Source: Ferruginibacter sp. (lineage in GTDB: Bacteria; Bacteroidota; Bacteroidia; Chitinophagales; Chitinophagaceae). From it: a stretch of 7,706 nucleotides of DNA. Made by a program: the position numbers and the translations under genes. The stretch spans positions 1-7,706 of the forward strand of contig JAGPDJ010000099.1 of the NCBI GenBank assembly GCA_018057635.1, in the 5' to 3' direction. This document shows, piece by piece, positions 1 through 7,223 of the stretch; position 1 is the first letter of the stretch; every line of letters starts with the position of its first letter. A model generated the notes under the pieces. That model had not been told where the DNA came from, did no database searches, and saw only the letters and a program-made list of their open reading frames with translations.

Positions 1-3000
1 AAAACATTATTGATTTTCCCCGATATCCATTCTCGTTCAGTTTCAGCAATAAGTTCAAGCGGGTGCAGGTTAGCAATTTCCGCCGCTGTATACCCGGTAA
101 TTAATTCGAAGTTTTTATTCCATCGCAGGTATTTCCCTTCTTTTGTAAAAAGATAAAATATACCTGGTAAGCTATTGATAATTGAATCTGACAATTCCTT
201 TTCACGAAGGATCTGCTTTTTGATGGTTTCCCGGTCGGTAACATCCTGCATAGCGCCTAATATCCTTACAGGATTGCCACCAGTATCATATTTAATATAG
301 GCCCTGTCGTAATAAGACCTGTATTCTCCGGATGCAGTTTTGAGCTGAATTTCTTCAGTAATTGATGACCTCTTTTGTTCTATAGCCAACTTAAGCCTTT
401 CTTCTACTCCGGTTCTTTCGGAAGCGTCTAACCGTTCAAGGAACATTTCAAAATTGATCTTTGCCTTTTCGTCGTTTATGCCATGCAGTTCATACAGTTT
501 CCTGTTACCCCAGGTTTCATTCAGGGTCAGGTCATGGTCCCATACAATCTCATCAGTTGCCTGTGCAATGAGTTCAAATCTTTCATTGGATTTTTTAATT
601 TTTTCCTCTGCAATTTTTCTATCGGTGATGTCGCTGCTTGTGATTATAAAACCGATATTTTCGCCAACTTTATTTTTTAGCAGGTTTATGCTGCTGAGCA
701 GAAAGTATTTTTTATTTTCTTTTGGATGAATAAAATTAAACTCCCCTTTCCATTTACCTTCTTTATAAACCTGGTTAAACACTGCTTCATTTGTATTGTT
801 GGGATATTCAAATTCCACCAGCGTTGGTATACGTTTTCCAATCACTTCAGATTCGGTAAAACCAAACAATTGCTGAGCTGCATTGTTCCAGCTAACAATA
901 CTTCGGTTCATATCAAGGGAAACAACTGCATCAGAAACGCTTTCCAGCAACATCGCATGGTAACGCAACGTTTCATCCTTTTTCTTGCGTTCAGTTATAT
1001 CCCTTACAAAACTGATCAGTGTGTTGGCACTTGCCAGTTTTGAGTTAATTTCAATATCTATGATGGTTCCATCCTTCTTTAACAAACGCCGTTCGTTCAT
1101 CAGGCTTTTCCCCGTAGCCAATGCTTCAAACTGAAATGGGTTTTCAACCATATCTTCTTTTGGAATAAATTCATACAACTGCTTTCCAACTACTTCTTCC
1201 ATTTCAAATCCTCCCATGATGCAAACGCTCCTGTTCACTTCAATTATATTTCCTGCCATGTCTGTGATTACAATACCATCCGATGCCTGTTCTATGAGCG
1301 AGCGGTATTTAATCTCACTTTTCTCCAGTAGCAGTTCGGCATTTTTCTTATCAGTAATATCTACTGCTGAAGTAAGCCAGTGTGGCTTGTTATTAAGCTC
1401 CATTTTTTCAATGGATAATAACACCGTTACCAACTTCCCTTTTTTAGTCTGAATTTGTGTTTCCAAATTATTAAGCTGCCCTTCAGCATTTAATATATCT
1501 TCAATCCGCTGGCCTATTTCTGCTCTTTTAAACTGGTCAATCTTACTAATAATGCCTGCATCATCTGCCGACTGGCCCAAAAGCGATTTCCTGTCGGTTT
1601 CCAGTATGGCAGCGTAAACATCATTCACATCTACAAAACGGAAATCAAAATCGAAAATGGCAAAACCGATGGAATTAGAGTGGAAAGCTTTTGAGAATTT
1701 CTCTTCGCTTTCTTTCAGGGCTGCTTCTATTTTTTCACGTTCCGTAATATCCCTTACAATGGCGATGATCTTTCCATCCGGGAGCATAGTTGAATTTAAT
1801 TCCACATTAAAGAGTGAACCGTCTTTTCTTTTTAATTTTCTGTAAAAAGTGGAAGCTTCTTTATTTCCATTATTGTTGTAGCCCGAACCTGTTTTTATAA
1901 AATCTGTCTCAAAGAAAAGGTCACGCAGGTTGAGCTTTTCAAACTCTTTCTCACTGTAACCTGTTTGCGTATATGCGGCCCTGTTAAAACTATGTATGGC
2001 ACCATCAAATGAATACAGGATGATCCCATCTGATGCCTTTTCAATTAAGGAACGGTATTTTTCTTCACTTTTCCTGAGTTCATTCTCAACCCGTGTCTTC
2101 TCCGATACGTCCATCAGTAACACCAGCCTTCCCAGCAAACCCTTGTAGGTGATATTTCTTGAAAATATCAGCACCTGCATCTCTTCCTTATTTTTTTTAA
2201 TGTGTGTCCAGGTGCCTGCTTCCCTCAGTTCTCCGGTGGTTTTTTTGTTATCTTCCAGGAACTTCTCAATATCTTCTTCACGCCTGATGGCAAAAAGGTC
2301 CATTTGCATGAATTCTTCCCTGGAGTAACCATATAGGTTGATGGCAGCATCATTTACTTCTATGAACCTGTATGTTTTAAGATCGTAGATCCAGAGTGGC
2401 AACGGGCTTTTCTCAAACAACACTTTATAATTTTCTTCACTTTCCTTTAACTGCCTGGTACGTTCAATAACAAGGTCATTTAATTTTTTAGGTTTCCGCG
2501 ATTGGTTGTAGGCAAATATCCCTCCCATCAATGAAAACAAAAATCCAAGGATGCCTATTGACAAAATATCGCCATATTTTTTATACGGATTTACAGGACT
2601 AACAGACAGTTCCCATTCTCCATTGGGAACATCAACTGAAACAGAATTACTGGCAGAAAAATCCTGTTTATGTGGTATGAAATTTACTTTTTGCCGGGTT
2701 TCCGGATTTATTTTTGAAAGCTGATAATAATAACCAGCTTTACCAGTACTATCTATCTCTGCTGCACGTAATAAAGTGGACATCTTTATTACAACAGCAG
2801 AAAAACCCCAGAATTGCCCATTCCGGAAAACAGGTAAGCGCCCTACAACACCAAATCCACCCTGCCTGAGATTATAAGGGCCGGAAAAAAACATGGTATT
2901 TCTTTGAATAGCTTTATATGCCTCTTTATTCCTGGTTGAGTCATTTAAAATATCGTATCCAAGTACTTTTTCATTCCCTTTTAATGGATAAACATATTTA

Positions 3001-3359
3001 ATGATGCCATTGGGAACAAGTTGTAATGCATCAATATTTTTATGTGTATTCATGATCTGTGCTGCAACAGTATCAAAATCATTTACATTACCATTATTAT
3101 CAATAAAAAATGATAAAATCTTGGTGGCAGACAAACTATTTGATAATGACTCCTGCAGACGCGACCTTACATTATTGGCTTTAGACAGGGACTCAACCTT
3201 TTGTTTTTCCTGTGCACTTTTATATCGCTGGTATATGAATCCGCTAACCAACACAGCTAAAACCAGGAAAACCATTACAGCAATTAATACAGATTTTTTG
3301 ATTGAAGAAAAATTACTGTCTGTATTAAACTGCTGATCGTGATTGTTATTATCCTGCAT
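1..3359 (-). CDS. CHASE-domain multi-PAS sensor protein, probable histidine kinase (C-terminus outside window)
   Basis: This is a membrane receptor that probably senses a periplasmic ligand and passes the signal through a chain of PAS domains. The frame opens at ATG 3359 and stays open for 1119 codons to the window edge. Residues 24-43 form TM1. Residues 44-264 are periplasmic and fit a CHASE domain, with the hallmark VYPLKGN at 123-129 followed by a GPYNL...GRLPVF...WGF block. Residues 265-284 form TM2, then a short charged helix leads into PAS units starting near residues 306, 430, 550, 680, 800, 923 and 1052. Several units end in PAC-type motifs such as VRDITER. The seventh is cut by the edge. 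No HAMP domain, HisKA H-box or ATPase is visible, so the kinase output is inferred from family architecture; a GGDEF or other output cannot be excluded. The start is supported by TM1 following immediately and an AT-rich leader lacking a Shine-Dalgarno site, as is usual in Bacteroidota. Confidence 0.85.
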   Translation of the reverse strand, partial: MQDNNNHDQQFNTDSNFSSIKKSVLIAVMVFLVLAVLVSGFIYQRYKSAQEKQKVESLSKANNVRSRLQESLSNSLSATKILSFFIDNNGNVNDFDTVAAQIMNTHKNIDALQLVPNGIIKYVYPLKGNEKVLGYDILNDSTRNKEAYKAIQRNTMFFSGPYNLRQGGFGVVGRLPVFRNGQFWGFSAVVIKMSTLLRAAEIDSTGKAGYYYQLSKINPETRQKVNFIPHKQDFSASNSVSVDVPNGEWELSVSPVNPYKKYGDILSIGILGFLFSLMGGIFAYNQSRKPKKLNDLVIERTRQLKESEENYKVLFEKSPLPLWIYDLKTYRFIEVNDAAINLYGYSREEFMQMDLFAIRREEDIEKFLEDNKKTTGELREAGTWTHIKKNKEEMQVLIFSRNITYKGLLGRLVLLMDVSEKTRVENELRKSEEKYRSLIEKASDGIILYSFDGAIHSFNRAAYTQTGYSEKEFEKLNLRDLFFETDFIKTGSGYNNNGNKEASTFYRKLKRKDGSLFNVELNSTMLPDGKIIAIVRDITEREKIEAALKESEEKFSKAFHSNSIGFAIFDFDFRFVDVNDVYAAILETDRKSLLGQSADDAGIISKIDQFKRAEIGQRIEDILNAEGQLNNLETQIQTKKGKLVTVLLSIEKMELNNKPHWLTSAVDITDKKNAELLLEKSEIKYRSLIEQASDGIVITDMAGNIIEVNRSVCIMGGFEMEEVVGKQLYEFIPKEDMVENPFQFEALATGKSLMNERRLLKKDGTIIDIEINSKLASANTLISFVRDITERKKKDETLRYHAMLLESVSDAVVSLDMNRSIVSWNNAAQQLFGFTESEVIGKRIPTLVEFEYPNNTNEAVFNQVYKEGKWKGEFNFIHPKENKKYFLLSSINLLKNKVGENIGFIITSSDITDRKIAEEKIKKSNERFELIAQATDEIVWDHDLTLNETWGNRKLYELHGINDEKAKINFEMFLERLDASERTGVEERLKLAIEQKRSSITEEIQLKTASGEYRSYYDRAYIKYDTGGNPVRILGAMQDVTDRETIKKQILREKELSDSIINSLPGIFYLFTKEGKYLRWNKNFELITGYTAAEIANLHPLELIAETEREWISGKINNV

Positions 3360-3398
3360 TAAAATAATTTATTGAAAATTTTCATAGAAATATAATTG

Positions 3399-3406
3399 CA
3401 AAATTA
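3399..3406 (-). promoter_or_regulatory. Candidate Bacteroidota -7 element for the PAS sensor gene
   Basis: The minus strand reads TAATTTTG, a full match to the Bacteroidota -7 consensus TAnnTTTG, about 40 nt upstream of the sensor ATG. No TTG/TTTG lies at the expected 19-21 nt further upstream. In sequence this AT-rich such a match can occur by chance, so this is only a candidate. Confidence 0.25.
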
Positions 3407-3477
3407 ACTGGTATCTTTTGCTAATAAGTTACGATTTTTTTATCATATATAAATAATAGCATGCATGAGATTATTTA

Positions 3478-3511
3478 CAAAAATAACAATCTATGGATAA
3501 CCTGTATGCAA
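3478..3511 (-). promoter_or_regulatory. Second candidate promoter for the PAS sensor gene
   Basis: The minus strand reads TATTTTTG at 3485-3478, matching TAnnTTTG, with a TTG at 3511-3509. The spacer is 23 nt, at the long end of the usual Bacteroidota spacing. It would give a 5' leader of roughly 110 nt. It competes with the element at 3399-3406, and neither is strong. Confidence 0.22.
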
Positions 3512-3595
3512 TACTTCAAATAATGATCCTATAGAAAAGAGAAGAAAATAAATTTGGCTCTGACAGGCATGATTGTCTGAATGTTTAAATCAGGT

Positions 3596-3639
3596 AACTG
3601 GATTTGGAGTTTTGTAAATAAATTATAGATATTCCAGTT
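3596..3639. repeat. 7-bp inverted repeat AACTGGA / TCCAGTT with AT-rich loop
   Basis: The arms AACTGGA (3596-3602) and TCCAGTT (3633-3639) are perfectly complementary and flank a 30-nt loop. The repeat begins 36 bp past the TerC-family stop codon. It could be a weak transcript-end structure or a regulator half-site pair, but the loop is long and no T-tract follows, so a classical intrinsic terminator is unlikely. Confidence 0.3.
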
Positions 3640-3674
3640 CTTATTGTTTTATGTATTTTTTGTTAAACCATTAT

Positions 3675-4433
3675 TCATGAAACAACATCCTTTTTTATTT
3701 CTGGCTCAGCAGGCAGATAATGCTCATGTGTTTTTACTGGTGTAACATTTCGTTTGCCAATTTTCATTTGAACAAAATTAACCAGTAAAGAAAAAGCCAT
3801 TGAGAAATAAATGTATCCTTTGGGTATGTGAAATTCCAACCCTTCTGCAATAAGAGATACGCCAATCAATATTAAAAAACTTAATGCCAGAATTTTAAAG
3901 GCAGGATGATTGTTCACAAATTTGCTGATCGGTTCTGCTGCAACTAACATAACAGCAACACTAACTACTACTGCAGTATACATAACCCATAACTCTTCTA
4001 CCATACCTACAGCCGTAATAATACTGTCAATAGAAAACACCAGGTCAAGTATCAGGATTTGGCCAATGGCACTGCCAAAGGTAGTAATCTTCATATTCTT
4101 GGATGTATCGCCTTCTTCACCTTCCATTTTATGGTGGATTTCTGAAGAACTTTTGTATAGCAAAAATAATCCTCCGGCTATTAAGATTAAGTCTTTACCC
4201 GAAATACTCATTGAATAAATATTGAACAGGCTTCCTTCCAATTTCAGGATGAATGAAATGACAGTTAACAGTAAAAGACGCATAATCATTGCCAATAAAA
4301 GGCCCAGTTGCCTTCCCTTCTTTTGCTGATGTACCGGCAATCGTGCAGTAACTATTGAAATAAAAATAATATTGTCAATTCCTAAAACAACTTCCAAAAG
4401 TATTAAGGTTACCAGGGCAATTATTAGTTCCAT
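3675..4433 (-). CDS. TerC-family integral membrane protein, YgdQ-like (putative metal ion transporter)
   Basis: This 252-residue protein is a polytopic inner-membrane member of the TerC family (PF03741), with the strongest resemblance to E. coli YgdQ. The family signature GIDNIIF is at residues 18-24 and its internal counterpart FSIDSIITA at 133-141. This places D20, D130 and D136, plus E14, inside membrane helices where the family is thought to bind a cation. About seven hydrophobic segments are visible, at roughly 3-28, 44-63, 80-94, 118-143, 150-167, 178-197 and 206-222. Characterised relatives (Alx in E. coli, YkoY/YceF in Bacillus) export manganese or help load metal onto secreted proteins, but substrate specificity of the YgdQ branch is not settled. 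The last 26 residues form a hydrophilic tail containing H235 and H237 that goes beyond the core I remember for YgdQ. The gene stands alone, 109 bp after the dehydrogenase. The ATG at 4433 begins directly in the first helix. Confidence 0.88.
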   Translation of the reverse strand: MELIIALVTLILLEVVLGIDNIIFISIVTARLPVHQQKKGRQLGLLLAMIMRLLLLTVISFILKLEGSLFNIYSMSISGKDLILIAGGLFLLYKSSSEIHHKMEGEEGDTSKNMKITTFGSAIGQILILDLVFSIDSIITAVGMVEELWVMYTAVVVSVAVMLVAAEPISKFVNNHPAFKILALSFLILIGVSLIAEGLEFHIPKGYIYFSMAFSLLVNFVQMKIGKRNVTPVKTHEHYLPAEPEIKKDVVS

Positions 4434-4493
4434 TATTAAATTTATTTATGTAAAAAAATTTATGCCAGCTTTGATATAAACTTGCAAGTAAAG

Positions 4494-4521
4494 CAATGTA
4501 TTTCAAATACGTAATAACAAA
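4494..4521 (-). promoter_or_regulatory. Weak candidate promoter for the TerC-family gene
   Basis: On the minus strand TTTG (4521-4518) is followed after 17 nt by TACATTG (4500-4494), a shortened form of TAnnTTTG. Both elements are degenerate. The site lies about 60 nt before the TerC ATG, inside the 109-bp gap, which is long enough for an independent promoter. Confidence 0.22.
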
Positions 4522-4541
4522 TCGCGATAAAAACGAATTTG
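4518..4541 (-). terminator. Weak hairpin just after the dehydrogenase stop codon
   Basis: On the minus strand, starting 2 nt past the TAA at 4545-4543, CAAATTCG (4541-4534) can pair with CGATTTG (4524-4518), leaving one bulged T and a 9-nt loop. The downstream sequence TTATTACG is only partly T-rich. It could attenuate or end the four-gene transcript, but its predicted stability is low. Confidence 0.28.
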
Positions 4542-4542
4542 A

Positions 4543-5334
4543 TTAAACATTCCCATAAATATTTGATTCTCCACCATCAATGGCAATGGTTTGGCCATTA
4601 ACATAGGAAGCATCCTCACTTAAAAGAAATGCTACCACTTTAGCAACTTCATGTGGCAAACCCAGTCTTTTAACCGGGTTGCGTTGAGCATACTCTGTTT
4701 CGGCTGCTTTAGGGTCAGCAGGATTTACCTGCTTAAAGGCTTCTGCAACCATGGGTGTCAGTATTGCCCCGGGAGCAATGGCGTTTGTATTGATGCCATC
4801 ACGCCCATATTCAAGCGCAGCATTTTTTGTCATACCTGAAACCGCATGTTTACTGGCAACGTAAGGAATTTGGTTGAGTACTCCACGAATTCCACCAACA
4901 GAAGCAACATTTACAATGCGCCCATAATGCTGCTTTTTCATGACCGGAATAACATAACGCATACCATAATAAACGCCCATCAGGTTTATGTCTATCACCT
5001 TTTTAAAAATGGCTACATCATATTCAGTCATACCAGCTTGTTTACCTTCAATTCCTGCATTGTTATAAAGACCATCAATTCTAGCAAATGCCTTAACCGT
5101 TTCATCCACATAGTTTTTAACGGCTTCTTCGTTGGAAACGTCAGCAACAACAGTTATGATTTTAGCTTTCGGAAATTGATTGTTAATTTCCTTTTTCGCT
5201 TTCTCCAGACTTTTCTCATTGTAATCTACGAGTGTAAGATTTGCTCCCCGGGAAGCCAGTTCCTGAGCCGCTGCAAAGCCAAGTCCCATAGCTGCCCCAG
5301 TGATTATGATCACTTTATTTTCCAAATTTTTCAT
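4543..5334 (-). CDS. Classical short-chain dehydrogenase/reductase (SDR), NAD(H)-type
   Basis: This 263-residue cytoplasmic oxidoreductase has a complete classical SDR set. The cofactor motif TGAAMGLG is at residues 12-19. D37 at the end of the second strand favours NAD(H) over NADP(H). An AD at 64-65 contacts adenine and NNAG is at 91-94. The catalytic tetrad is N117, S145, Y158 and K162, and the PG turn is at 188-189. The C-terminus carries the usual 'VNGQTIAIDGG' strand near 246-256. Length is normal for the family. The substrate cannot be read from sequence; annotation pipelines often name such proteins glucose 1-dehydrogenase or 3-oxoacyl-ACP reductase, and neither is supported here. It follows the dioxygenase by 74 bp without an obvious terminator or promoter, so cotranscription is likely. 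In that context reduction of a quinone-, aldehyde- or ketone-type product is conceivable, but this is inference. Confidence 0.92.
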   Translation of the reverse strand: MKNLENKVIIITGAAMGLGFAAAQELASRGANLTLVDYNEKSLEKAKKEINNQFPKAKIITVVADVSNEEAVKNYVDETVKAFARIDGLYNNAGIEGKQAGMTEYDVAIFKKVIDINLMGVYYGMRYVIPVMKKQHYGRIVNVASVGGIRGVLNQIPYVASKHAVSGMTKNAALEYGRDGINTNAIAPGAILTPMVAEAFKQVNPADPKAAETEYAQRNPVKRLGLPHEVAKVVAFLLSEDASYVNGQTIAIDGGESNIYGNV

Positions 5335-5408
5335 GATTATTTTTTTAAGATTTACTATAACTATTTATCCCTTTCCGCTGTTTATTAAAATTATTTTCCT
5401 GATCATAT

Positions 5409-6290
5409 TTAACCAATCTTCACTGAAGTCATCGTGAGTGATCCCGCTACTGCTTTATCATTAAAAAAAGCAATCTTGTCTTTATTCCCTTTCAATCCTA
5501 ATGTGTATAATAAAGGGAGATAATGCTCCGGTGTGGGAATGGCTAATAATGCTTCTTTACCTAAACTTTCATAATTGATCAATGGTTTATAATCGCCGGT
5601 AGTTATAAGGCTTTTAAATTTGTCATTCATTTGCAATGCCCAGTCATAACCGTAACCGGGTTCATTCATTTTATCCCATGCTACCATACGCAGGTTATGC
5701 ACCATGTTACCGCTTCCGATGATCAGTACTCCTTTCTTTCTTAAGCTATATAATTCTTTGGCAAGATCATAATGAAATTCCGGACCTTTGGCATAGTCAA
5801 TACTTAATTGCAAAACAGGAATTTTTGCATCCGGGTACATGTGTCTTACTACTGTCCAGGTTCCATGATCGAGGCCCCAGTCGTGGTCCAATTCTACTTT
5901 TGCAGAATGAATCAATTCCACAGTTTCCTTTGCGAGTAAAGGATTTCCCGGCGCTGGATATTGTACAGCAAAAAGTTCTTTGGGAAACCCGCCAAAATCA
6001 TGAATGGTTTTAGGGAAGTCCATGGCTGTTATTTGAGTGCCTTTTGTAAACCAGTGTGCTGACACAACCAAAACTGCTTTAGGTGTTGGAATTTCCGTTG
6101 CCATTTGTGCCCACCTTCGGCTGAATTCAGTGTCTTCAATTCCATTCATGGGTGAACCGTGGCCAATGAAGAGAACAGGCATTAACTGTTCCTGCTCGTT
6201 TAAGCCACTTGTAAAGGTTTTAAAGGCTGATAATGTTGTCATAGCTGCTGCTCCTGTTATAAGTGTTTTAATAAATTGTTCTCTTTTCAT
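5409..6290 (-). CDS. ygiD: 4,5-DOPA extradiol dioxygenase family protein (YgiD/LigB-type) with Tat-like signal
   Basis: This 293-residue protein belongs to the LigB-superfamily class III ring-cleaving dioxygenases and aligns end to end with E. coli YgiD, which opens the ring of L-DOPA. Visible family blocks are FIGHGSPMN (41-49), VSAHWFT (76-82), TIHDFGGFP (95-103), GLDHGTW (139-145), GSGNMVHNLR (192-201) and PTPEHYLPLLY (252-262). H44, H79, H198 and H256 correspond to the metal ligands of YgiD, and H142 to the catalytic His. The N-terminus is unusual relative to E. coli: KREQFIK at 2-8 followed by a small-residue hydrophobic stretch to about 22 resembles a twin-arginine signal with Lys-Arg instead of Arg-Arg, suggesting export. 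An internal ATG at 6182 (M37) matches the E. coli start and would give a cytoplasmic form. The ATG at 6290 is preferred because it lies 13 bp from the upstream stop. The natural substrate here is unknown; a catechol is likely. Confidence 0.9.
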   Translation of the reverse strand: MKREQFIKTLITGAAAMTTLSAFKTFTSGLNEQEQLMPVLFIGHGSPMNGIEDTEFSRRWAQMATEIPTPKAVLVVSAHWFTKGTQITAMDFPKTIHDFGGFPKELFAVQYPAPGNPLLAKETVELIHSAKVELDHDWGLDHGTWTVVRHMYPDAKIPVLQLSIDYAKGPEFHYDLAKELYSLRKKGVLIIGSGNMVHNLRMVAWDKMNEPGYGYDWALQMNDKFKSLITTGDYKPLINYESLGKEALLAIPTPEHYLPLLYTLGLKGNKDKIAFFNDKAVAGSLTMTSVKIG

Positions 6291-6303
6291 GTAATGTCGG
6301 ATT

Positions 6304-7212
6304 TTATATTACTTTCCACAAAGGGCCGGCTTTTGTTTCTGTCCGTCTCACTTTATTTTGCCGTTCCAGTTCCTGTAAGATGGCTCCGGCTTCTTCCATT
6401 GTTTTATCAAAAAATACGGCAAATTCTTTAAGCGTAATGGTATTATATCCTTTCAAAATTGTTTCATAAGAAGATGGCGTTTCTTTCTTTACTTGACCTG
6501 GCACTAACTTCAGCAGCGCATCTTCATAAACCTGGTATGGCTTGCTTCCATATACTTTAAACCGGTTGTCATCTCCATCAATAAAATAAATAGTGGGAAA
6601 TCCTCTTACGCCCCATTCTCTTGCCATCAATAGATCTTCCTCAAATAATTTTTTTGTCTTGTTCCGATAATCAAATTTGAACTGTATATGATCTAAGCCA
6701 GTATCCTTAGCGGCCTGCACCAGGTGTTCCAATTTTGTAATATTCTTTCTCTCAGTGAATACCATTTCCTTTATTCGTCTCAGGAATTGATCTGCTTTAT
6801 AACTGCCCTGTAATTGTGCCGCTTTAAAAGCAATGGCAGGAGGGTATGAGGAATTCAAAGGGTCTTCATTCCACACTTCGCCATCAATTGGCATATTGTA
6901 ATAAGCACTGGCTTCTTTCCAATGCTGTGCCACACTCTCCGGTCCGTTTACATCGCTTCCGCCATATTCACTCCAGCTTTTCAACAATCCGCCCATCCGG
7001 TATTCAATGTCAAAATATTCCCCATACTCCTGCTTCAACTTCCTAAGTTGTGGTTCTATGCCCCAACAGGAAGAACAAATTGGATCGGTAAAGTATAAAA
7101 GCTTTACTGGTTTATTAACTATCGCATTTTTACTTTCATTGGAAGCCTGCGGTATTTCACAAATCCCGGTTTCCATATCACAATTCATCAAATCTTTATT
7201 TTCAGTTTGCAT
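6304..7212 (-). CDS. Cytoplasmic DsbA-fold protein of the SpxH/YjbH type
   Basis: This 302-residue protein has a thioredoxin/DsbA-like core with no signal peptide. The redox motif CSSC is at residues 46-49 in the context DPICSSCWGIEP, and the cis-proline is P206 in GFPTIYF. The stretch DPLNSSYPPAIAFKAAQLQG at 117-136 and the C-terminal segment 248-302 (TLKEFA...ILQELERQNKVRR...GPLWK) both resemble, from memory, Bacillus SpxH/YjbH, the adaptor that delivers the oxidative-stress regulator Spx to ClpXP. The C-terminal segment also looks like a small winged-helix fold. An extra pair C11/C18 (CDMETGIC) lies in a flexible N-terminal extension. FrnE-like disulfide isomerases are the other near family. 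Spx is not known from Bacteroidota, so the client would differ. The ATG at 7212 is 11 bp after the RclC stop and 13 bp before the dioxygenase, indicating tight coupling with both. DsbA fold is near certain; the SpxH assignment is moderately certain. Confidence 0.85.
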   Translation of the reverse strand: MQTENKDLMNCDMETGICEIPQASNESKNAIVNKPVKLLYFTDPICSSCWGIEPQLRKLKQEYGEYFDIEYRMGGLLKSWSEYGGSDVNGPESVAQHWKEASAYYNMPIDGEVWNEDPLNSSYPPAIAFKAAQLQGSYKADQFLRRIKEMVFTERKNITKLEHLVQAAKDTGLDHIQFKFDYRNKTKKLFEEDLLMAREWGVRGFPTIYFIDGDDNRFKVYGSKPYQVYEDALLKLVPGQVKKETPSSYETILKGYNTITLKEFAVFFDKTMEEAGAILQELERQNKVRRTETKAGPLWKVI

Positions 7213-7223
7213 GTTTTTAAATT

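Larger units (their letters stand above)
3360..3674. other. AT-rich intergenic region between the TerC-family gene and the PAS sensor
   Basis: These 315 bp contain no convincing open frame, tRNA or strong intrinsic terminator. They do hold two TAnnTTTG-like elements facing the sensor gene, a perfect 7-bp inverted repeat with a 30-nt loop, the 8-bp palindrome CATGCATG at 3460-3467, and a weak imperfect hairpin at 3559-3580. The length and content suggest that the sensor gene has its own promoter here. A small RNA cannot be excluded by eye. Confidence 0.6.

Noticed and set aside
726..1043. 105-codon plus-strand frame opposite the PAS sensor
   Set aside because: It is antisense to well-formed PAS coding sequence and its translation has no recognisable motif. 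The other plus-strand frames in 454-1845 and 3001-3336 are rejected for the same reason.
3559..3580. Hairpin TCTGACA / TGTCTGA as a terminator for the TerC-family gene
   Set aside because: One of seven pairs is mismatched, G+C in the stem is low and no T-tract follows on the minus strand, so it falls short of an intrinsic terminator.
4846..5388. 180-codon plus-strand frame opposite the dehydrogenase
   Set aside because: It lies antisense to a complete SDR with all catalytic motifs, its translation is low-complexity and rich in Asn, Phe, Ile and Tyr, and it resembles no family.
5335..5408. Independent promoter for the SDR in the 74-bp gap
   Set aside because: The minus strand of the gap contains no TTTG or TAnnTTTG-like element and no terminator-like hairpin, so read-through from the dioxygenase gene is the simpler view.
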